DNA of 34,094 nucleotides from Thorsellia anophelis DSM 18579 (GCF_900111395.1 NZ_FOHV01000031.1:1-34094), one strand, 5' to 3'. Counted from the stretch's first letter, positions 10,305 through 20,933 are shown. Notes: generated by a model not told the origin, from the sequence alone. Made by a program: numbers and translations.

Positions 10305-10350
10305 TTTGATCCCCAAAAATTAAATAGACATGAAATTAATTTGATTACAC

Positions 10351-10385
10351 TTGCCTAATTGAGAAAGATATAGGCAAATTTTTTT
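10351..10385 (+). terminator. Hairpin with T-run, plus-strand orientation
   Basis: TTGCCTA (10351-10357) pairs with TAGGCAA (10371-10377) and is followed by ATTTTTTT on the plus strand. It looks like an intrinsic terminator, but the flanking genes both read on the minus strand, where no T-run follows. It could stop antisense transcription out of the macroglobulin region, or simply be a hairpin between two minus-strand genes. Confidence 0.4.
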
Positions 10386-10396
10386 AATACGATTTT

Positions 10397-11299
10397 TTAT
10401 TTTTCTTTATCGTTAGATTCATTATTATTTGATGTGGCAATCCAAGCACTACTGTAGAGTGTTAAAATTGCAAACAAATAAAAAAACATCATCAAAGTTA
10501 ATACGGAACCAAATACGACTGCAGAAGGTGATGCACTTAATAAGGGTAAAAATTTAGTCATTCCATATTTGATTATTTCAAATCCAATCGCAGCTAGTAA
10601 GGCTCCTCTAAACAGCGCTTTTCTCTTAGGTCTTTTATCTGGCAGCGAGATAAATACCCAAAGAAAAACAGCGTAATTAGCAATTAAGGAAATGCTCAGA
10701 GTAAAAAAACGCAATATATACTGTAAAAAAATACTATTTTGTAAACCAAAAAAATCAACTAGCCATAATTGTTTTGAAATGGCAAATGAACTGATTAAAA
10801 TAGTTGCTATAGTTGCAAAAACTAACCCCACCAGAGAAATGAAATCTCCTAGATATTGTTTTAATAATGATGGTGAAGTTTCTTGACACAAAACTAAGCT
10901 TTCACGAGTTTGAAATCGAATCGCTTTTCGTAAGTTTGTCATCCAGCCGATACTTGAATAAAAAGCAATCGCAAGCCCAGTTAATCCAACAGATGTTCTT
11001 TGATTAATAGCTGTATCAATTATATTTTTAAGTGTATTTGCTAAGTTAGGGTCGCCAATATTAGTGACAATTTTATCTTTTATTTGGTCTAAGTATTCAG
11101 GATTGCTTATCAAAAAAGAGCCAAGTGCAGCAAAAGAAATCATTAATACCGGAATTAGGGATAAAAACGAAAAAAAACTAATCCCAGCACTGAGCTGCAT
11201 CCCCATTCTTTCATCAAATCTTTGATATGCTTTAATATGATGAGATATAACTGGTAATGCTAAAAATAAATTGATCCCTTTTTTTATTGTTTGTAGCAT
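10397..11299 (-). CDS. yhjD: Inner membrane protein YhjD (YihY/BrkB family)
   Basis: A 300-residue polytopic inner-membrane protein. The segment from residue 18, with ISHHIKAYQRFDERMG, SFFSFLSLIPVLMISFAALG, ANTLKNIIDTAINQRTSVGL and GWMTNLRKAIRFQTRE, follows E. coli YhjD closely rather than YihY. About six hydrophobic segments are visible. The E. coli protein has a longer charged N-terminus (about 337 residues) that is missing here. Molecular function is unresolved; E. coli YhjD is known for a mutant form that lets cells live without Kdo on lipid A, which suggests a link to lipid/LPS export. An in-frame TAA lies just upstream of the ATG. The AAAGGA box abuts the ATG with almost no spacer and a GAGG lies about 14 bp away, so initiation may be weak. 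Confidence 0.88.
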   Translation of the reverse strand: MLQTIKKGINLFLALPVISHHIKAYQRFDERMGMQLSAGISFFSFLSLIPVLMISFAALGSFLISNPEYLDQIKDKIVTNIGDPNLANTLKNIIDTAINQRTSVGLTGLAIAFYSSIGWMTNLRKAIRFQTRESLVLCQETSPSLLKQYLGDFISLVGLVFATIATILISSFAISKQLWLVDFFGLQNSIFLQYILRFFTLSISLIANYAVFLWVFISLPDKRPKRKALFRGALLAAIGFEIIKYGMTKFLPLLSASPSAVVFGSVLTLMMFFYLFAILTLYSSAWIATSNNNESNDKEK

Positions 11300-11398
11300 T
11301 CCTTTTTACTTAACCTCTTATTTAATAAGAAAATCTCATCGCACATACTTTGTTGATTAATGTATTTTACTCTTTATGATTTGAAATTTAATAGGCCT

Positions 11399-11404
11399 AT
11401 TATA
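11399..11404 (-). promoter_or_regulatory. Possible -10 element for yhjD
   Basis: TATAAT on the minus strand, preceded by GG, about 100 bp before the yhjD start and just after the trpCF terminator. No convincing -35 hexamer is found at 16-18 bp, so this is only a candidate. Confidence 0.3.
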
Positions 11405-11447
11405 CCTCAATTTAAAGATGTTCATAAAATTATTATAATGAAAACCG

Positions 11448-11479
11448 ATTCCCTTCAGATTATCAAAAATGAAGGGAAT
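11448..11479 (-). terminator. Predicted terminator of trpCF
   Basis: ATTCCCTTCA (11448-11457) and TGAAGGGAAT (11470-11479) form a perfect 10-bp stem with a 12-base loop, starting 8 bp after the trpCF stop codon. On the minus strand it is followed by CGGTTTTC, an interrupted T-tract. Confidence 0.6.
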
Positions 11480-11487
11480 TTGGATCA

Positions 11488-12882
11488 CTAATAATCTCTT
11501 AAATTTGTAAATACTGTCCGTATCTTATCAGCATCTTTAAGGGCTGGCTTATTTTCAACACCAGAGTTAAAATCTAATCCACCACAATAAAATTCAGCGG
11601 CTTGTTTACAATTATCAGGACTTAATCCACCAGCTAATAGAACATTATTTAAATTATCATTTTCATGTCCTTTAAATACGGCCCAATCAAAAGTCTGTCC
11701 TGAACCACCAGGGCCATGATCAAAAACATATTTATCAACATGTTCCCAGTCACGCTCTGGTAATTTATGTTCAATGCTGAGCGCTTTCCAAATTTGGCAC
11801 TCTAAGGGGAGCTTTTTTCTTAGCATGGTAACGTAAGCTTGATTTTCATGGCCATGTAATTGAACAGCTGATAAATTTAGTTCTTTGACAACTGATGCAA
11901 TATGATCAATGTTATCATTTCTAAACACACCCACGTAAGCTAATGGTGCCCCAGCAATAATATTTTTAGCTTGGCTCGTATTAATGTGTCTTGGTGTATT
12001 TTGTACGAAAATCAGTCCACCAAATATGGCCCCTGCATCAAAGGCAGCTTTTGCATCTTCAGCACGCGTTAAACCACAAACTTTGTTTGCACCTAAAATA
12101 ATTTTTTTAATTGCCCCTTCAAGATCATCTTCTGCCATAAGAGCACTACCAATTAAAAATCCATCGACAAACTTAGCAAGTCTTCTTACATCAGAGTAAT
12201 TACGAATGCCAGATTCACTTATGATAATTCTATCATTTGGTATTGTAGGTGCTAATTTTAATGATGTGCTTAAGTCAACACTTAAATCACGTAAATCGCG
12301 GTTGTTAATACCGATTACTTTAGCACCTAAATTGATAGCTCTTTGCAGCTCAGTTTCATTTGAGACCTCTGTTAAAATACCCATGCTTAATTCATGTGCA
12401 ATGCTTTCTAATGCTTTGTATTGCTGGTCATCTAAAATTGAAAGCATTAATAAAATGGCATCCGCTTGAAAATGCCTTGCAAGCTTAATTTGATAACCAT
12501 CTATAATAAAATCTTTGCATAAGATAGGTTGTTTGACTAATCCACTGACTTTAGGCAAAAAATGGTAATCACCTTGAAAGTAAGGCTCATCAGTTAGTAC
12601 TGAGATTACACTCGCATAAGATTGGTAAGTCAGCGCAATTTTTTCAATATCAAAAGATTCACGTATTAACCCTTTAGAAGGAGAAGCTTTTTTGCATTCT
12701 AAAATAAATTGAGTTTGATTTTTATTAAATGCGTGATAAAAATCCCGGTTAGATGGAGTAAGGGTAGCTTCAAACTCTTTGAGAGGTAGTTTTGCTTTAT
12801 GGCTCTCCAACCAGTTTAGCTTATCTGCTAAAATTTTTTCTAATACCGTTCCTTTTAGTGTTTCAGTTATTACATATCCCAT
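11488..12882 (-). CDS. trpC: Bifunctional indole-3-glycerol-phosphate synthase / phosphoribosylanthranilate isomerase
   Basis: Carries out two consecutive steps of tryptophan synthesis: isomerising phosphoribosylanthranilate, then closing the indole ring. The protein is 464 residues (E. coli TrpC is 452). The N-terminal IGPS barrel contains ILECKKASPSKGLIRESF with the catalytic lysine region and ISESGIRNYSDV. The C-terminal PRAI barrel starts near residue 265 with NKVCGLTRAEDAKAAFDAGA and ends with GGLSPDNCKQAAEF and DFNSGVE. The start has an AAAAGGAG site. The other trp genes are absent, so this gene is detached from the usual operon. It has its own terminator and an upstream gap of 133 bp that could hold its promoter. 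trpCF is an alternative symbol. Confidence 0.96.
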   Translation of the reverse strand: MGYVITETLKGTVLEKILADKLNWLESHKAKLPLKEFEATLTPSNRDFYHAFNKNQTQFILECKKASPSKGLIRESFDIEKIALTYQSYASVISVLTDEPYFQGDYHFLPKVSGLVKQPILCKDFIIDGYQIKLARHFQADAILLMLSILDDQQYKALESIAHELSMGILTEVSNETELQRAINLGAKVIGINNRDLRDLSVDLSTSLKLAPTIPNDRIIISESGIRNYSDVRRLAKFVDGFLIGSALMAEDDLEGAIKKIILGANKVCGLTRAEDAKAAFDAGAIFGGLIFVQNTPRHINTSQAKNIIAGAPLAYVGVFRNDNIDHIASVVKELNLSAVQLHGHENQAYVTMLRKKLPLECQIWKALSIEHKLPERDWEHVDKYVFDHGPGGSGQTFDWAVFKGHENDNLNNVLLAGGLSPDNCKQAAEFYCGGLDFNSGVENKPALKDADKIRTVFTNLRDY

Positions 12883-12904
12883 ATTTGCTCTCCTTTTTAA
12901 GATG

Positions 12905-12920
12905 GTACTGATTAATTGTA
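12905..12920. promoter_or_regulatory. Weak TrpR-like operator candidate
   Basis: GTACTGATTAATTGTA lies just upstream of the trpCF ribosome site. One arm is a perfect GTACT and the centre TTAA fits the TrpR palindrome (consensus around GTACTAGTTAACTAGTAC), but the second arm is poor. A TATAAT (12941-12946, minus strand) lies about 20 bp upstream. Suggestive only. Confidence 0.25.
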
Positions 12921-13015
12921 GTAGTTACTTGATTAAATAGATTATATATATTTTTCTATGTAAAACTGTGTTCAGCGTCAATAACTTTAGTTTCAGTCTT
13001 AAGCCTAAGATGTAA

Positions 13016-13813
13016 TTAATTTAAAAAAAAGTGAGCATAGTTATTGTATAAAAGTTTTACACTAATTGAAAAAGAGACAATAACTAGCATTGGCCTTATT
13101 AATTTATGACCTTTAGATATGACCATTCTCGCCCCAAAAGTTGCCCCGATTACTTGCCCCAATAACATTATCAAACCAATATGCCAAACGATGTTTCCGG
13201 TAAAAGCAAAGAAAAGTAGGCTACCAAAATTTGACGTAAAGTTCATGACTTTCGCATGCGCAGTGGCTGAAATAAGATTAAATCCTATTAAAGTCACGAA
13301 TGCTAAAGTAAAAAAAGACCCTGTAGCAGGTCCAAAAAAGCCATCATAAAAACCGATTAAAGCCGTAATAAGTCCCATAAATGCATAACTTAACCTTGGT
13401 TTTTGATCCTTTTCCCCAATTTTTGGAGAAAAAAGAAAATAACAACCAACGACAATAATGAGAATCGGAAGTAAGGTTTCTAATACTTCTTTAGATAAAA
13501 ATCGAACCAAAGAGGCACCAATAATTGCACCTATGAAGGTGGTTAAAATGAGAAATTTACATTGCCATAGATCGATTGTTTTTTTTCTAACAAAATATAA
13601 ACTAGCTGAAAACGAACCTCCAACGGCTTGAAGTTTATTAGTAGCAAGGGCTTCAGCTGGAGTCAAGCCAGAAAGTGCTAATAGTGCAGGAATAGTAATG
13701 AGGCCACCACCACCAGCAATTGAGTCGATAAAGCCTGCTATTAATGCAATGCTAAAAAGCGCTAAGAGTAACCAAAGTGTTTCGCTATTAAAAATAAAAT
13801 TCATTAAATCCAT
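13016..13813 (-). CDS. yfcA: TSUP-family membrane transporter YfcA
   Basis: A 265-residue inner-membrane protein of the TauE/SafE (TSUP) family, whose members move sulfur-containing or organic anions. The substrate of YfcA itself is not known. It has about eight hydrophobic segments. The family signature is present twice: GFIDSIAGGGGLITIPAL with ATNKLQAVGG in the N-half, and GFYDGFFGPATGSFF with ATAHAKVMNFTSN in the C-half. These match E. coli YfcA (269 residues). The ATG at 13811-13813 follows GAGGA; an in-frame ATG three codons later is less well placed. It is the last gene of the aroC-mepA-eamA-yfcA run, 33 bp after eamA. In E. coli yfcA also neighbours mepA and aroC. Confidence 0.92.
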   Translation of the reverse strand: MDLMNFIFNSETLWLLLALFSIALIAGFIDSIAGGGGLITIPALLALSGLTPAEALATNKLQAVGGSFSASLYFVRKKTIDLWQCKFLILTTFIGAIIGASLVRFLSKEVLETLLPILIIVVGCYFLFSPKIGEKDQKPRLSYAFMGLITALIGFYDGFFGPATGSFFTLAFVTLIGFNLISATAHAKVMNFTSNFGSLLFFAFTGNIVWHIGLIMLLGQVIGATFGARMVISKGHKLIRPMLVIVSFSISVKLLYNNYAHFFLN

Positions 13814-13846
13814 TTTTTCCTCATTTCAGTTAAAGGTTGAATCTAT

Positions 13847-14740
13847 CTATTCGATTTTATTTTGTTTTTTTATTATTTGAGTTATCAAAATATTTGCGCC
13901 CAATCCAAGCATTATAAGAAAAGCAGCTATTAACTCGACAGTTGTTAATTTTTCATCTAATAACCAATAAGCTGAAAGCATTCCAAAAACCGGTACGAGA
14001 AGGGATAGGGGAGCGATAGTAGCGGTGTCATATTTTTTGATTAACCAAAACCATACTCCAAAACCAAGTAGAGTATTGCCAATTGACTGCCAAAGCACGC
14101 TTAACCAAGCAGCAAAATTAGCATTCTGTATAGATTCAAATATTAGCTTACTGCCATCAAACCAAAATGACATTCCCAGAAGAGGAATGCAAGAGAAAAG
14201 TCCTCCCCAAATTAAAAAATTCATCATGTTAACTTTGCCTAATTTTCTTGCAACCATATTACTGCAGCCCCAAGAGAAGGCTGCCATTAATGCAAGAATG
14301 AGACCTAATGTTGTGATGTTAGTTTGTTCACTATTTTGATTATCGGAGGCAATTAAAGTGAAACCTATAACACAGATTAATAGTGCAAGAATTTGGAATT
14401 TATTTGGGACTTCCTTGAATATTAAAAATGCTAGAATTAAAGAAAAAAATATTTGAGACTGTACAACTAAAGATGCAATTCCAGGGGCGATATGTCCTTG
14501 CAATGCCCAAAATAGGAACCCAAATTGTCCCACTCCAAGGAAAATACCATTTGCTAACAAAAAACGCCAAGGTACATTGGGTCTTTTGAAGAAAAAACAC
14601 CAGGGTAAAAAAGTAAAAACAAATCTTAAAGCAGCATAAAGAAAGGGAGGGAAAAATTGCAATCCAAAATGGATAACCACAAAATTTGTTCCCCAGATAA
14701 ATGTCACTAATAGAGCTAAAGAAAAATGTGTAAGTGACAT
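13847..14740 (-). CDS. eamA: EamA-family (DMT) exporter, probable O-acetylserine/cysteine exporter
   Basis: A 297-residue inner-membrane drug/metabolite transporter with ten hydrophobic segments in two EamA repeats. Segments such as FIWGTNFVVIHFGLQFFPP, APGIASLVVQSQIFFSLILA and FSWGCSNMVARK in the first half and around the repeat junction, and TIAPLSLLVPVFGMLSAYWL in the second, resemble E. coli EamA (YdeD), which exports O-acetylserine and cysteine. That substrate is by similarity only. The AGAGGA ribosome site overlaps the end of mepA and the gap is 9 bp, so translation is probably coupled. Its place between mepA and yfcA differs from E. coli, where those genes neighbour each other. Confidence 0.85.
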   Translation of the reverse strand: MSLTHFSLALLVTFIWGTNFVVIHFGLQFFPPFLYAALRFVFTFLPWCFFFKRPNVPWRFLLANGIFLGVGQFGFLFWALQGHIAPGIASLVVQSQIFFSLILAFLIFKEVPNKFQILALLICVIGFTLIASDNQNSEQTNITTLGLILALMAAFSWGCSNMVARKLGKVNMMNFLIWGGLFSCIPLLGMSFWFDGSKLIFESIQNANFAAWLSVLWQSIGNTLLGFGVWFWLIKKYDTATIAPLSLLVPVFGMLSAYWLLDEKLTTVELIAAFLIMLGLGANILITQIIKKQNKIE

Positions 14741-14749
14741 AAATATCCT

Positions 14750-15694
14750 CTACTCGCTAAAATGTTGACGTATTAATTCACAACGTTCGGGTATTGCTGG
14801 TGTCTTGTTTTGTTTATCATCAGTTTGATTTTCATTTGTTGATTTTTCTTTCGGATTAAACCAGCTTTCTAGCTCATTACCACATCCATCCCCTGCTGGA
14901 ATAGGAGCTTGATTTTGGCAATCAGGCTCACCAACAGGACAGTTTAAGCGAATATGCATATGGTATTGATGATAGTGCCAAGGCCGAACATTTCTTAACC
15001 AAGTTCTATCGTTTTCACCGAAAAGAGTCGCATCGATGCATAATTGTTTTTTAATTGCTGGATTGACAAAAATTCGTGCGACCCTTTCATCACTAGCGGC
15101 AATTTTTATTAGGTCATAAATACTTTTTTGCCATTTTTCTTTTATTATTGTTCTATTATCATCATTTACTAATGAGAGTGGGGTAGGGTGTTTAAGTTTT
15201 TCTTCATGCCAAGGTGATTTTGGTAATTGCAGCCAAATATCAACATCTAATCCAGATTGATGGCTAGCATGCCCTGAATCAAATCTTCCTCCACCTGGCA
15301 TTGACATGTCGCCTATTAATACCCAACCTAAGGATTTCATATTTACTCTATTTGTAAAGTCTTCAATGTAGCGAATCAGTTCTGGATGTCCATAATAACG
15401 GTTATTTTGCATTCTCAAAATTTGGTAGTGCTCAGAGTTATTATTTAATGGTTTAGCCCCAATAATACAACCATTTGAATACCCGCCGATTGATTCACTT
15501 AGACCATCAATCGGAGATGTCAGTGATTGCCAAAAAGTTGGCTTAGCTTGGCTAGTGAAGGTAATAGCGCTAAAGCCCAAAAAACAGCCTATCCATACAA
15601 TATGCTTTAGGGTACGAACCATTAAGCTAAAAAAATTGCCTCTGCATAATAGGTTAATAATTTTAGCTCGCAATTTCGAAATGAAAAAAAACAT
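14750..15694 (-). CDS. mepA: Penicillin-insensitive murein endopeptidase MepA
   Basis: Periplasmic LAS-type zinc endopeptidase that cuts D-Ala-DAP cross-links in peptidoglycan. The residues GHASHQSGLD (141-150, part of the HxxHxxGLDVD zinc motif at 142-152) and HYHQYHMHIRL are intact. Cysteines including SNGC, KQLC, LNC and GDGC match the disulfide cysteines of E. coli MepA (274 residues). The first ATG overlaps the aroC stop (TAATG), implying translational coupling, but gives a 25-residue extension before MVRTLKHIVWIGCFLG, which looks like a normal signal peptide. Met25 (codon 15620-15622) is therefore a possible true start, though its own ribosome site is poor (AGAGG 16 bp away). The C-terminus is a hydrophilic tail. 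Confidence 0.94.
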   Translation of the reverse strand: MFFFISKLRAKIINLLCRGNFFSLMVRTLKHIVWIGCFLGFSAITFTSQAKPTFWQSLTSPIDGLSESIGGYSNGCIIGAKPLNNNSEHYQILRMQNNRYYGHPELIRYIEDFTNRVNMKSLGWVLIGDMSMPGGGRFDSGHASHQSGLDVDIWLQLPKSPWHEEKLKHPTPLSLVNDDNRTIIKEKWQKSIYDLIKIAASDERVARIFVNPAIKKQLCIDATLFGENDRTWLRNVRPWHYHQYHMHIRLNCPVGEPDCQNQAPIPAGDGCGNELESWFNPKEKSTNENQTDDKQNKTPAIPERCELIRQHFSE

Positions 15695-16782
15695 TATTTT
15701 AGCTTAGGCACTAAAGACTGAACATCCGCACATTGCCCTCGATGTCTTAGGTAATGGTCCAATAAAACGATTGCAACCATGGCTTCAGCAATTGGAACGG
15801 CCCTTATACCAACACAAGGGTCATGGCGCCCTTTAGTAATAATCTCAGATTCTTGACCTGTTCTATCAATCGTTTTTCCTGGGGTGGTAATGCTTGATGT
15901 GGGTTTTAAGGCAATATGCGCTATAATGGATTGACCAGAACTAATTCCCCCTAAAATTCCGCCTGCATGATTGCTTGTAAAGCCATCTGGAGTTAAGGTG
16001 TCTCTATGTTCACTCCCTCGTTGATTTACGACAGCAAAACCGTCACCAATTTCAACGCCTTTCACTGCATTTATGCTCATTAATCCATGGGCAAGATCAG
16101 CATCTAATCTATCGAAAACAGGTTCACCCAAACCGACAGGTATATTTTCTGCAACTATTGTTATACGAGCACCAACTGAATCGCCTGATTTTTTTAATTC
16201 ACGCAACAAGCTATCTAAATCGTCAAATTTTTCTGGGTCGGGACTAAAAAATGGATTTTGCTCAACATAATCCCAATCTTTTAAATCGCATTTAACTTCA
16301 CCCATTTGAGATAAAAAAGCTTTTACCGTTACCCCGCACTGTTCAAAAAGATACTTCTTTGCAATCGCTCCAGCCGCAACACGCATTGCAGTTTCTCTTG
16401 CTGAAGAGCGGCCACCACCACGGTAGTCACGAATGCCATATTTTTGCTCGTATGTATAATCGGCATGGCCAGGGCGAAAAAGATCTTTGATGTTGCCGTA
16501 ATCTTGAGATCGTTGGTCAGTATTTTCAATTAATAATCCAATGCTGGTGCCTGTTGTTTTTCCTTCAAACACACCCGATAGAATTTTTACTTGATCTGCT
16601 TCGCGCCTCTGTGTTGTGTATTTTGAAGTTCCAGGTTTGCGCCTGTCTAAATCATGCTGAATGTCACTTTCAGTTAATGACATGCCAGGTGGAATGCCAT
16701 CAATGATACATCCTAATGCAAGCCCATGAGATTCCCCAAATGTGGTTACTTTAAAGAGTTGACCTATACTATTGCCTGCCAT
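15694..16782 (-). CDS. aroC: Chorismate synthase
   Basis: Last step of the shikimate pathway, turning 5-enolpyruvylshikimate 3-phosphate into chorismate using reduced FMN. The 362-residue length is typical. The family signatures [18 protein letters not shown] near residue 15, the arginine-rich [13 protein letters not shown] and [16 protein letters not shown] near the C-terminus are all present. AAGGA precedes the ATG by about 10 bp. It overlaps mepA by one base (TAATG) and follows manA by 57 bp on the same strand, so it may be read from the manA promoter. The product feeds trpCF-type reactions, but that gene lies behind a separate gap. Confidence 0.97.
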   Translation of the reverse strand: MAGNSIGQLFKVTTFGESHGLALGCIIDGIPPGMSLTESDIQHDLDRRKPGTSKYTTQRREADQVKILSGVFEGKTTGTSIGLLIENTDQRSQDYGNIKDLFRPGHADYTYEQKYGIRDYRGGGRSSARETAMRVAAGAIAKKYLFEQCGVTVKAFLSQMGEVKCDLKDWDYVEQNPFFSPDPEKFDDLDSLLRELKKSGDSVGARITIVAENIPVGLGEPVFDRLDADLAHGLMSINAVKGVEIGDGFAVVNQRGSEHRDTLTPDGFTSNHAGGILGGISSGQSIIAHIALKPTSSITTPGKTIDRTGQESEIITKGRHDPCVGIRAVPIAEAMVAIVLLDHYLRHRGQCADVQSLVPKLK

Positions 16783-16839
16783 AAATATTGATTCCTTATC
16801 ATTCTAAATGCTGTTAATTATTATTGTATTAGCAAAAAA

Positions 16840-18108
16840 TTAAACCGGGTAGTATGCTTGTGCAATAACCCCTTCACCGCTGATGCAGATATCTGGCGTC
16901 AATAAAGAAATAAAACAAGACTCCCCAGGGTTGAGTTGAATTTGTTTTGAATCTCTTTGATTTGTTATCTCAATTTGTCCTTTTATACAAAAATAAATTG
17001 CAGCACTGGTTTGTTTTATTTCTTGAGGTTGTTCCAATTTCAGGGTATGGATGGCAAATGCAAAATCGTCAACAGGGATAGGGAAGACTGATGCCATACC
17101 TTCTCTATTAGCTTTCATTAATAATGAGTTAATGGGCTTAGGCATAAACTCTAAATTAGCCATTAGCTCAGGTAAGTTAATGTTTTTAGGAGTTAAACCA
17201 GCTCTTAAAACATTATCCGAATTGGCCATGATTTCAAGACCTGTGCCATTTAGATAAGCATGCGGGGTATTGGCATATAAAAACATAGCCTCACCAGGTT
17301 TTAATTGAACAACATTTAACAGCAATGGTGCAAACAAACCCGCATCTTCAGGATAAATCTCAGCAATCCATCCAAGCGTTTGCCAAGTCAGATGGTGGTT
17401 TTTACTCAAGGTTTCAAGCTTTGTTAATTTGAGTTTTAAAGTGTGTTTCAATTGGGCTAAAGTAGTGAGTTTTTCATCGCCTTCTAATTTGAGTAGTCCT
17501 TCAAATAAAGTTGCAAGTGCTTGTTCAGAAGGTGAAGTTAGGAACACTTTAATTAAAGGATGTATATCAGACAGTGGTGTTAATAACTCCGAGATATCAT
17601 CAAGCGTTCTAAATGCATTCATAGCAATAAAATCGGTTAGCGCATAAATGAGCTCTGGCTTATGGTTAGGATCTTTATAATCACGAATAGGAGAGTCTAA
17701 TGGAATATTTGCATCATTTTCACGTTTAAATCCTTTTATTGCAGCGTCTCTATTGGGATGAACTTGAATTGATAACGGTTCATTTGCACAAAGTACTTTG
17801 AATAAAAAAGGCAACTCGCCAAATTTTTTTGCTGCCGCTATTCCTAAGTGACCTTCAAGATTTTCTGCAAGGTAATCCCGTAATGAGATCATGTTATTCG
17901 GCTCAACAGATTGAGTTGCCATAGATTGGCTAAATAAAATTGGATTGGATTGGTTATCTGAAATCAACTTTGAGCTACTTTTAGGGTGCGCTCCCATCCA
18001 TATTTCAGCCATAGGAAGAGATTCGGTATTTTTAATATTAAATAAATCAGTCAAGGCAGATTTACTACCCCATGCATAATTTTGAATAGTATTATGTAAC
18101 TTATACAC
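16840..18108 (-). CDS. manA: Mannose-6-phosphate isomerase, class I
   Basis: Zinc enzyme interconverting mannose 6-phosphate and fructose 6-phosphate, linking mannose use to GDP-mannose synthesis. It has 422 residues (E. coli ManA 391). The metal-binding segments are visible: SIQVHPNRDAA (Gln and His), DPNHKPELIYALTDF (Glu) and NTPHAYLNGTGLEIMANSDN (His). The start is GTG at 18106-18108, preceded by AGGAG at six bases, and gives MYKLHNTIQNYAWGSK, which lines up with the E. coli N-terminus. The extra length is spread over the helical middle and C-terminal cupin. A promoter is predicted at 18237-18264. Confidence 0.95.
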   Translation of the reverse strand: MYKLHNTIQNYAWGSKSALTDLFNIKNTESLPMAEIWMGAHPKSSSKLISDNQSNPILFSQSMATQSVEPNNMISLRDYLAENLEGHLGIAAAKKFGELPFLFKVLCANEPLSIQVHPNRDAAIKGFKRENDANIPLDSPIRDYKDPNHKPELIYALTDFIAMNAFRTLDDISELLTPLSDIHPLIKVFLTSPSEQALATLFEGLLKLEGDEKLTTLAQLKHTLKLKLTKLETLSKNHHLTWQTLGWIAEIYPEDAGLFAPLLLNVVQLKPGEAMFLYANTPHAYLNGTGLEIMANSDNVLRAGLTPKNINLPELMANLEFMPKPINSLLMKANREGMASVFPIPVDDFAFAIHTLKLEQPQEIKQTSAAIYFCIKGQIEITNQRDSKQIQLNPGESCFISLLTPDICISGEGVIAQAYYPV

Positions 18109-18236
18109 AAATAACTCCTAGGCTAGATAATTAGTTAAGACCTCTTCTCCTTACAATTTATCAATGAAAGTGAGGATAGGTAGGTTGAATTTGATTACAA
18201 ATATAGAGCGTAAAACCTAAAATATGACAAGTTGAC

Positions 18237-18264
18237 ATTATACTCACTTTAGTTAGCTAATCAA
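18237..18264 (-). promoter_or_regulatory. Predicted sigma-70 promoter for manA
   Basis: On the minus strand TTGATT (18259-18264, 4 of 6) and a perfect TATAAT (18237-18242) are separated by 16 bp. The leader to the manA GTG would be about 120 nt. Confidence 0.5.
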
Positions 18265-18298
18265 AGCATTCACACAAATAGTAATACCATGATGCGAA

Positions 18299-18327
18299 GC
18301 CATTAATACTTGATAAGTATTAATGGC
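18299..18327. repeat. Perfect palindrome, 13-bp arms
   Basis: GCCATTAATACTT (18299-18311) and its exact reverse complement (18315-18327) flank a three-base GAT. It lies upstream of the predicted manA promoter. It is long enough to be a regulator site or an RNA hairpin, but no T-run follows on either strand. Confidence 0.6.
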
Positions 18328-18343
18328 AATATTCTAAAAGTAA

Positions 18344-18399
18344 ATGCCTAATCACTATCTGACAAATATGATAGTTACATGGGAATATTAAATAGGCAT
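18344..18399. repeat. Nested inverted repeat
   Basis: ATGCCTA (18344-18350) pairs with TAGGCAT (18393-18399); inside it ACTATC pairs with GATAGT around a ten-base loop. Together they give a two-storey stem in the gap between ligA and manA. Confidence 0.4.
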
Positions 18400-18560
18400 A
18401 TTGCTTAAACGGGTAAAGCTGATTATCAGACAGGTTTTTTTAAGTATTTGCTTAACAAATTGAATATTGCTAATGTGATATTCATATAAGCGCAAATACA
18501 AATTCAAATGTTGCTTGTTGGTTATTAAATTAGTTCATCAAATAATCATGAATTGGGTGG

Positions 18561-18595
18561 ATTATCAATCTACGCTTTATACATAGATTGATAAT
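18561..18595. repeat. Hairpin downstream of ligA, 12-bp arms
   Basis: ATTATCAATCTA (18561-18572) and TAGATTGATAAT (18584-18595) form a perfect stem with an 11-base loop, 44 bp beyond the ligA stop. On the ligA strand it is followed by CCACCC, not T, so it may protect or end the transcript by another route rather than act as a classic terminator. Confidence 0.5.
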
Positions 18596-18639
18596 TAAAC
18601 TTTTACTAACGACAAACTAAACTAAGCATCGCTCGAAGA

Positions 18640-20736
<2,097 letters not shown>

Positions 20737-20789
20737 TTATCATTATTTATATTTTAATGGTTTATGTATTTTTAAGTGTCGTAATTTTT

Positions 20790-20823
20790 GGCGCTATTAG
20801 TTTAGAATTAAATTAATAGCGCC
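20790..20823. terminator. Hairpin between yfbR and ligA, possible terminator
   Basis: GGCGCTATTA (20790-20799) and TAATAGCGCC (20814-20823) make a perfect 10-bp, partly GC-rich stem with a 14-base loop. On the minus strand it lies 110 bp beyond yfbR and is followed by AAAAATT, not a T-run; on the plus strand it is followed by CTAATTTAGTTTT. It may end the adeP-yfbR transcript imperfectly. Confidence 0.4.
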
Positions 20824-20933
20824 CTAATTTAGTTTTGTACAAAAACGACTATACTCTGATGCGTTACTATGTGATAGCTTATGACTATGGCATAGATAAA
20901 TTAAGTCATTTTATTTATTACTTTATCAAATCT

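Larger units (their letters stand above)
18109..18639. other. Non-coding, hairpin-rich gap between ligA and manA
   Basis: About 530 bp without a credible gene. It contains the predicted manA promoter near its left end and at least three inverted repeats: a perfect 13-bp-arm palindrome at 18299-18327, a nested pair at 18344-18399 and a 12-bp-arm hairpin at 18561-18595. It is very AT-rich with stops in all frames. It could hold a small RNA, decayed gene remnants or repeat-derived sequence; nothing distinguishes these. Confidence 0.6.

Noticed and set aside
10305-10316. TTG start four codons upstream for the macroglobulin
   Set aside because: The GGGG ribosome site lies within those codons and serves the downstream ATG.
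18232-18260. TTGACA on the plus strand as a promoter into the 18109-18639 gap
   Set aside because: No acceptable -10 at 16-18 bp; the overlapping minus-strand pair for manA fits better.
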